The notes below the pieces were generated by a model. The model was not told the origin of the DNA and searched no databases. It saw only the letters and a program-made list of their open reading frames with translations. Below, in pieces: positions 60,094-64,000 of a stretch of DNA of 64,000 nt. The translations under genes and the position numbers were made by a program. The stretch covers positions 1 through 64,000 of the forward strand of contig NZ_CP083954.1 of assembly GCF_006442975.2 (NCBI RefSeq), read 5' to 3'. The first letter of the stretch is position 1; the number at the start of each line of letters is the position of its first letter. Origin of the DNA: Mesorhizobium sp. B2-1-1. Its GTDB lineage: Bacteria; Pseudomonadota; Alphaproteobacteria; Rhizobiales; Rhizobiaceae.

Positions 60094-60132
60094 CTCCAAC
60101 CAGCACCGGCAGGCCGTCAAGTGCGGCCCGCC

Positions 60133-61092
60133 TCAGTTGGTTTCGAGCGGACGGCTCTGGCTGACGATCATCGCGCCGATGGCATCGGTGTTCTCAGGCG
60201 TCGACTGGAATCCCATCGCCGCTTCCTGCGGCGCGCCCTGCACCGAGGAAATGACCTTCGTGTTCAAGGTCCCGCCAAAACGAGCGGCGTCCGGTTCCTC
60301 CATCGGCTCCTGCATCGCCACCATCGTCGGCTTTTCCTGGACGCGCGCAGACTTTGCGGCCGGCGCAGCCGATGCCGTCACGTAGGTCTGCTGGGCCGCC
60401 TTGCCGGAGCGCATCGGCTCCGCCGCGGCAGTCACGTAGGCCGCAGCGGTGCGATCGGATGTCTTGGCCGCCGGCTCGGCGGAAGCAACACGAGTCGCGG
60501 CAACTCCGGGCAGGGCTGCTGGCTGCTCGGCCGAGGCGACCGCGACCGTCGGCTCGTCCGGCAGCGGCTGCCAGTTGCGGCCGCGCTTCTCGTAGAACGC
60601 ATTGCCGCCGGCGACCATGGTGTAATGCATGTTCTTGTAGGGGAAGCGCAGGCCCGCGGTGTGGAAATACATCGTGTTCTTGAGCTTGGCCTTGCGCTCG
60701 CCCTTGAGCACGGCGTCGGCGGCTTCCTCGACATCGGGCATGGCACGCGAATTCATCGGCCTGGTCATGACGCCGGGCGCGAACTGGCCGCGCTCGCCCA
60801 CCACCGCGCAGATGGTGTCGCCATGCTTGCCGGAGCGCAGCCGGTTCATCACGACAGTGCCGACGGCGATCATGCCATCGCGGCTCGACCGGTTGGATTC
60901 GAAGAACATCGCCCTTTCCAGGCATTCCCTGTCCTTCGGCGTGTGGTAGCCGCGGGAGCTCAGGAAACTCGGCGTGATGGCGTCGGTCAGGCTGGACATG
61001 CCGTGTGACGCGGTCTGGCTGCAAGCGGCCAGGAACAGGGGAGACGTGACGACGCCGAGCAACAGCGGCGTCTTCCATCGCGTGGCAATCAA
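60133..61092 (-). CDS. SleB/CwlJ-type cell wall hydrolase, putative lipoprotein
   Basis: 319 aa. The N-terminal signal ends with a lipobox LAAC (Cys24). The Hydrolase_2 domain spans about residues 50-165: ECLERAMFFESNRSSRDGMIAVGTVVMNR, with Glu64 the likely catalytic residue, then GQFAPG and KNMHYTMVAGGNAFYEK. The C-terminal 150 residues are Ala/Pro-rich low-complexity sequence. The start is a TTG at 61092 with GAGGG seven bases before it. In non-spore formers this family works in cell-wall remodelling. Confidence 0.85.
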   Translation of the reverse strand: MIATRWKTPLLLGVVTSPLFLAACSQTASHGMSSLTDAITPSFLSSRGYHTPKDRECLERAMFFESNRSSRDGMIAVGTVVMNRLRSGKHGDTICAVVGERGQFAPGVMTRPMNSRAMPDVEEAADAVLKGERKAKLKNTMYFHTAGLRFPYKNMHYTMVAGGNAFYEKRGRNWQPLPDEPTVAVASAEQPAALPGVAATRVASAEPAAKTSDRTAAAYVTAAAEPMRSGKAAQQTYVTASAAPAAKSARVQEKPTMVAMQEPMEEPDAARFGGTLNTKVISSVQGAPQEAAMGFQSTPENTDAIGAMIVSQSRPLETN

Positions 61093-61228
61093 CAGGTAAC
61101 CCTCTCACTTCGATGCCCGCCCCCAGGCTGCGGCAAGAATGAGACACTTTCGGGCAAAATGATGGCTAAAACGTTATTAGTGAGATGCTGTTGCCAAACT
61201 GGCACAGTTACGTGGCAAGATCCGGGCT

Positions 61229-61289
61229 TCAAGCCTTTGTTTTATGCACGCCCTTGTCCAGGCCGAGACCGCTTTTGGACGACATGCAT
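61229..61289 (-). repeat. Palindromic intergenic repeat, copy C
   Basis: It has the same plan as copy D (CTTTGTTTTATGCACG ... CGACATGCAT), and its last base is the first base of the stop codon of the 61289-61696 gene. Confidence 0.65.
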
Positions 61290-61696
61290 TATCGCCCGGC
61301 TGAAATCGCTGCCGGCCGTCCTGGCTCAATTTCTTCGAATTTCTCCGAGAACAGCCCGCGCTTCAGGAACAATGCTCGCGCATTGCGGGCGACCGGCGCG
61401 ATCTTTCCCGGCCAGTCGCTGTCGATGAACTCGGACCTGGTGAAATCGGGGTTGGCCTCTCCGGCAGCCTCCAGGAAATCCGCGATCTCCAGCACGATGG
61501 CGCGTTCTTCCTTCGAGAGCGCCGAAGTACCGGCTTCGATCGAGGGGCGATGCACGAAATCCTCGAACAGGTTGAAATAGCCCTTGATGCCGACGAGATC
61601 GACGCCGGCATCAGAATCGGCCAGGATTTCCAGGATCTCGTAGATCCTGTTGCGGATACGCTGCTCGATCAGCCTTTCGGACGGCTCTTCGGCCAT
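61289..61696 (-). CDS. Conserved hypothetical protein, 135 aa
   Basis: I do not recognise a named family. The protein is soluble, acidic and helical: ERLIEQRIRNRIYEILEIL, then GYFNLFEDFVHRP, then KEERAIVLEIADFLEAAGE. It looks like a short all-alpha protein without signal or membrane segments. Codon use matches neighbours. The ATG at 61696 was preferred to a TTG two codons upstream. Palindromic repeats lie directly at its 3' end and just upstream, between it and ybaB. Confidence 0.7.
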   Translation of the reverse strand: MAEEPSERLIEQRIRNRIYEILEILADSDAGVDLVGIKGYFNLFEDFVHRPSIEAGTSALSKEERAIVLEIADFLEAAGEANPDFTRSEFIDSDWPGKIAPVARNARALFLKRGLFSEKFEEIEPGRPAAISAGR

Positions 61697-61708
61697 GGCC
61701 AACTAGTC

Positions 61709-61767
61709 TTTGGCTTTATGCATGTCGTTATCCCCGAAACCCTCGCACACTCTTGGGCGACATGCAT
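61709..61767 (-). repeat. Palindromic intergenic repeat, copy D, abutting the ybaB stop
   Basis: Perfect 10-bp arms ATGCATGTCG (61718-61727) and CGACATGCAT (61758-61767) enclose a 30-base loop. The hairpin starts on the base next to the ybaB stop codon (61768-61770). Confidence 0.8.
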
Positions 61768-62091
61768 CTAGAACGGCAGTTTCATTCCCGGCGGAATCGG
61801 CAGGCCGGCGGTCAGCGCCTTGGTCTTTTCCTGCATGATCTGCTCGACCTTGGCCTTGGCGTCATTGTGAGCGGCCAGAAGCAGGTCTTCGAGGATCTCG
61901 ACCTCATCCTCCTTGAACAGAGACGGGTCGATCTTCAGCGACTTCATCTCGAACTTGCCGGTCAACGTGACAATGACCAGGCCGCCGCCGGCCTGGCCGA
62001 CGGCTTCGACCGTGGCGATCTCGTCCTGCATAGCCTGGAACTTGGCTTGCATTTCCTTCGCCTTGCCCATGAGGCCGAGAAGATCTTTCAT
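61768..62091 (-). CDS. ybaB: YbaB/EbfC nucleoid-associated protein
   Basis: 107-aa DNA-binding protein forming a dimer of long helices. [32 protein letters not shown] and the closing [13 protein letters not shown], read in parts, are typical. It follows dnaX by 30 bases, the standard arrangement with recR downstream. Confidence 0.94.
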   Translation of the reverse strand: MKDLLGLMGKAKEMQAKFQAMQDEIATVEAVGQAGGGLVIVTLTGKFEMKSLKIDPSLFKEDEVEILEDLLLAAHNDAKAKVEQIMQEKTKALTAGLPIPPGMKLPF

Positions 62092-62121
62092 GGTCCGATC
62101 CTTTGCAAAGTCGTGGTTTCG

Positions 62122-63954
62122 TCAGAGTTCGTCGTCGTCCGCCGGCGGCTCGACCGGCACTTCGGCTTCGACCGCGTCGGCTTCCGGCGCGTCGGGAATG
62201 CGCACGTCGATGATCCTGGCACCGGGAAACCGCGCCAGGATGGCGGCGACCGTCGGATCGCTCTTGGCATCGAGCAAAGCGTTCTCGCGCCTGGTCGATT
62301 CCATTTCGGCCAGCGTCTGGCCGCCCTCTTCCTTCGACAGCGACACCAGCCAGTTGCGACCGGTCCAGGCGCGCAGCTTGGTCGTCAAATCGTTGAGCAG
62401 CATTTTGGGCGCATCGTCGGTCAGGCTGACGTCGATGCGGCCGGGCTCGATGCGCACGAGGCGGATGCAGCGCTTGACCAGCACCTTGAAGGCGATGTCG
62501 CGCTGCGCGTCGGCAAGGGCGACAATATCGGCCAGCGATTTCAGCGATATTGGCTGCGCCTCCGGCGCCGGCTGCACAGGCGCAATGAAGGCGGCCGGAG
62601 CGGGCGCGGCTTCGACCAGCCGCATGGTCTGCGCGCCGCCCGACCCGCCGGGCATGCGCGCCTGCGCCACTGCGCTGGCGCCGTTGCCACCAGGAGCGCC
62701 GCCATTACCGGGGCTCGCCGGCGCGCCGTTCGAACGCGGCGCGGCGCCCGGCGCCGGCAGGCCGTTCTCCAGCGACCTCAATGCCTCGTCCAGCGTAGGC
62801 AGGTCGGCCGCGTGTGCCAGCCGGATCAGCACCATCTCGGCTGCACTTACCGGCCGGTTGGAGAACTGCACCTCCGGGATGCCCTTGAGCAGCATCTGCC
62901 ACGTCCGCGACAGCACCTTGATCGAGAGCGTCCGCGCGAAATCTGCGCCGCGCTCGCGCTCGTCCTGCGACAGCGCCGCGTCGTCGGCGGCGGCCGGCAC
63001 GAAACGCAGCCGGGTGACGAGATGGTTGAATTCGGCAAGGTCGGTCAGCACGGCGGCCGGATCGGCGCCGGTGTCGTATTGCGCGCGCAATTCCGCCAGT
63101 GCCGCGGCAACGTCACCCTTCATGACATGTTCGAACAAATCGACGACGCGGGCGCGATCGGCGAGACCCAGCATCGCGCGCACGGCTTCGGCGCTGACCG
63201 CACCACCGCCATGCGCGATGGCCTGGTCGAAAATCGATTGAGCATCGCGCATCGACCCCTCGGCCGCGCGCGCGATCATCGCCAGCGCGTCGTCTTCCGC
63301 CTCGATGCCTTCCAGGCCCGCTATCCGGGCGAGATCAGCCTTCACCACAGCCGCATCGATGCGCCTCAGGTCAAAGCGCTGGCAGCGCGACAGCACGGTG
63401 ATCGGCACCTTGCGGATTTCGGTGGTGGCGAAGATGAACTTGACGTGCGGCGGCGGCTCTTCCAGCGTCTTCAACAGGCCGTTGAAGGCCTGCGTCGACA
63501 GCATGTGCACTTCGTCGATGATGTAGACCTTGTAGCGGGCCGAGACCGGCGCGTAGCGCACCCGTTCGATGATGTCCCTGATATCATCGATGCCGGTGTG
63601 CGAGGCGGCATCCATCTCGATGACGTCGACATGGCGGCCTTCCATGATCGCCTGGCAGTGCTCGCCGAGCACGGCAAGGTCGACGGAAGGCTGGTCGATT
63701 GTTGCCGTTTTATAATTCAGGGCCCGCGCGAGAATGCGCGCCGTCGTGGTCTTGCCGACGCCGCGCACGCCGGTCAACATCCAGGCCTGGGCGATGCGGC
63801 CGGTGGCGAAAGCGTTGGTGAGCGTGCGCACCATCGGCTCCTGGCCGACCAGTTCGGAGAAATTCGCCGGACGGTACTTGCGCGCCAGCACGCGATAGGC
63901 GCCAGCCTTGCCTATCTCCAGGCTTTTTGGTCCCGAATTTCCGGCTTCGCTCAT
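62122..63954 (-). CDS. dnaX: DNA polymerase III subunits gamma and tau
   Basis: Clamp-loader ATPase, 610 aa. The AAA+ core has Walker A GVRGVGKTTTARILARAL near residue 50, Walker B VYIIDEVHMLS, the SRC sensor (LSRCQRFDL) and a proline/alanine/glycine-rich linker near 400-440 before the tau region. The four-cysteine zinc site of E. coli DnaX is not conserved: in the matching segment only one Cys remains (GEHCQAI). The ATG at 63954 is chosen; a TTG six codons upstream is possible. The gene ends the window, and no promoter is visible in the remaining 46 bases. Confidence 0.95.
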   Translation of the reverse strand: MSEAGNSGPKSLEIGKAGAYRVLARKYRPANFSELVGQEPMVRTLTNAFATGRIAQAWMLTGVRGVGKTTTARILARALNYKTATIDQPSVDLAVLGEHCQAIMEGRHVDVIEMDAASHTGIDDIRDIIERVRYAPVSARYKVYIIDEVHMLSTQAFNGLLKTLEEPPPHVKFIFATTEIRKVPITVLSRCQRFDLRRIDAAVVKADLARIAGLEGIEAEDDALAMIARAAEGSMRDAQSIFDQAIAHGGGAVSAEAVRAMLGLADRARVVDLFEHVMKGDVAAALAELRAQYDTGADPAAVLTDLAEFNHLVTRLRFVPAAADDAALSQDERERGADFARTLSIKVLSRTWQMLLKGIPEVQFSNRPVSAAEMVLIRLAHAADLPTLDEALRSLENGLPAPGAAPRSNGAPASPGNGGAPGGNGASAVAQARMPGGSGGAQTMRLVEAAPAPAAFIAPVQPAPEAQPISLKSLADIVALADAQRDIAFKVLVKRCIRLVRIEPGRIDVSLTDDAPKMLLNDLTTKLRAWTGRNWLVSLSKEEGGQTLAEMESTRRENALLDAKSDPTVAAILARFPGARIIDVRIPDAPEADAVEAEVPVEPPADDDEL

Positions 63955-63974
63955 TCGCCCGCAAAACTCCAAAT

Positions 63975-63994
63975 GGCCGCGCCAAAGGGCGGCC
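63975..63994 (-). other. Hairpin at the window edge, upstream of dnaX
   Basis: GGCCGC and GCGGCC form a 6-bp stem with an 8-base loop just before dnaX. On the minus strand ATTTGGAGTTTT follows, so it could be the end of a gene lying beyond the window. Confidence 0.3.
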
Positions 63995-64000
63995 GATTCC

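Noticed and set aside
63955..64000. SRP RNA (ffs) next to dnaX
   Set aside because: Only 46 bases remain; a hairpin is visible but not the SRP RNA core. It may lie beyond the window.

Overview
The window is about 64 kb of GC-rich chromosome from an alphaproteobacterium of the Rhizobiales. Gene content, gene order and protein sequences fit Mesorhizobium or a close relative best. Support comes from dnaA-dnaN-recF near a chromosomal start, an Irr-type Fur regulator beside fabA-fabB-fabI, the praR-like regulator between lnt and metK, and Irr-box and palindromic repeat types known from rhizobia. The genus is an inference; no rRNA gene is present to confirm it. I see no prophage, transposase, CRISPR array, tRNA or rRNA. 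Almost all of the window is core genome with tightly packed genes.

Layout. 1-5235 (+): dnaA, dnaN, recF, a MoeB/ThiF-type E1-like enzyme and a GNAT acetyltransferase. 5266-7448: a 2-hydroxyacid dehydrogenase (-), a secreted SH3 protein (+) and a DUF4260 membrane protein (-) preceded by an unusual repeat-built leader. 7448-12425: irr (-), then fabA, fabB, fabI and a GGDEF-EAL protein (+). 12444-24734 (-): the translation and RNA superoperon rimP-nusA-ylxR-infB-rbfA-truB-(corA)-rpsO-pnp, then a small-subunit-type rRNA methyltransferase. 25029-29622: a 54-aa small protein (+), then praR-metK-trmB and lnt (-). 29823-36488 (-): tsaB-rimI-plsC-miaB-phoH-ybeY-corC plus a VOC protein. 36599-44250: the iron region. 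44288-44850 (+): a ParD/ParE pair. 44905-46182 (-): gabT. 46650-51960 (+): an RND efflux system with two adaptor lipoproteins. 52327-57701 (-): a peptide-type ABC importer with all five components. 57954-63954 (-): lytic transglycosylase, recR, SleB-type hydrolase, a small conserved protein, ybaB and dnaX.

The most coherent accessory system is the iron region. Six genes on the minus strand read as one operon: imelysin, bfd, bfr, di-heme cytochrome of the DUF1111 family, a second imelysin, and a TAT-exported DUF1513 protein. Periplasmic iron or electron-handling proteins are therefore interleaved with the cytoplasmic iron store and its release ferredoxin. A perfect 9-3-9 inverted repeat containing TTTAGAA-N3-TTCTAAA, which matches the rhizobial Irr box (ICE), overlaps the predicted -10 of this operon. 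Irr itself is encoded 35 kb away in the same window. A ferredoxin-reductase-type flavoprotein runs divergently and could be the reductase for Bfd.

Several small cis structures are also worth attention. They are a promoter followed by an intrinsic-terminator hairpin in the rimP-nusA leader; a similar hairpin before metK; a promoter-terminator pair making a roughly 50-nt leader or RNA upstream of gabT; an 18-bp triple repeat that encodes three in-frame SD-ATG units ending on the DUF4260 start codon; a 57-bp inverted repeat that supplies the start codon of the MltB-type transglycosylase; and hairpin repeats lying directly against stop codons. All calls come from reading the sequence; no database search was run.
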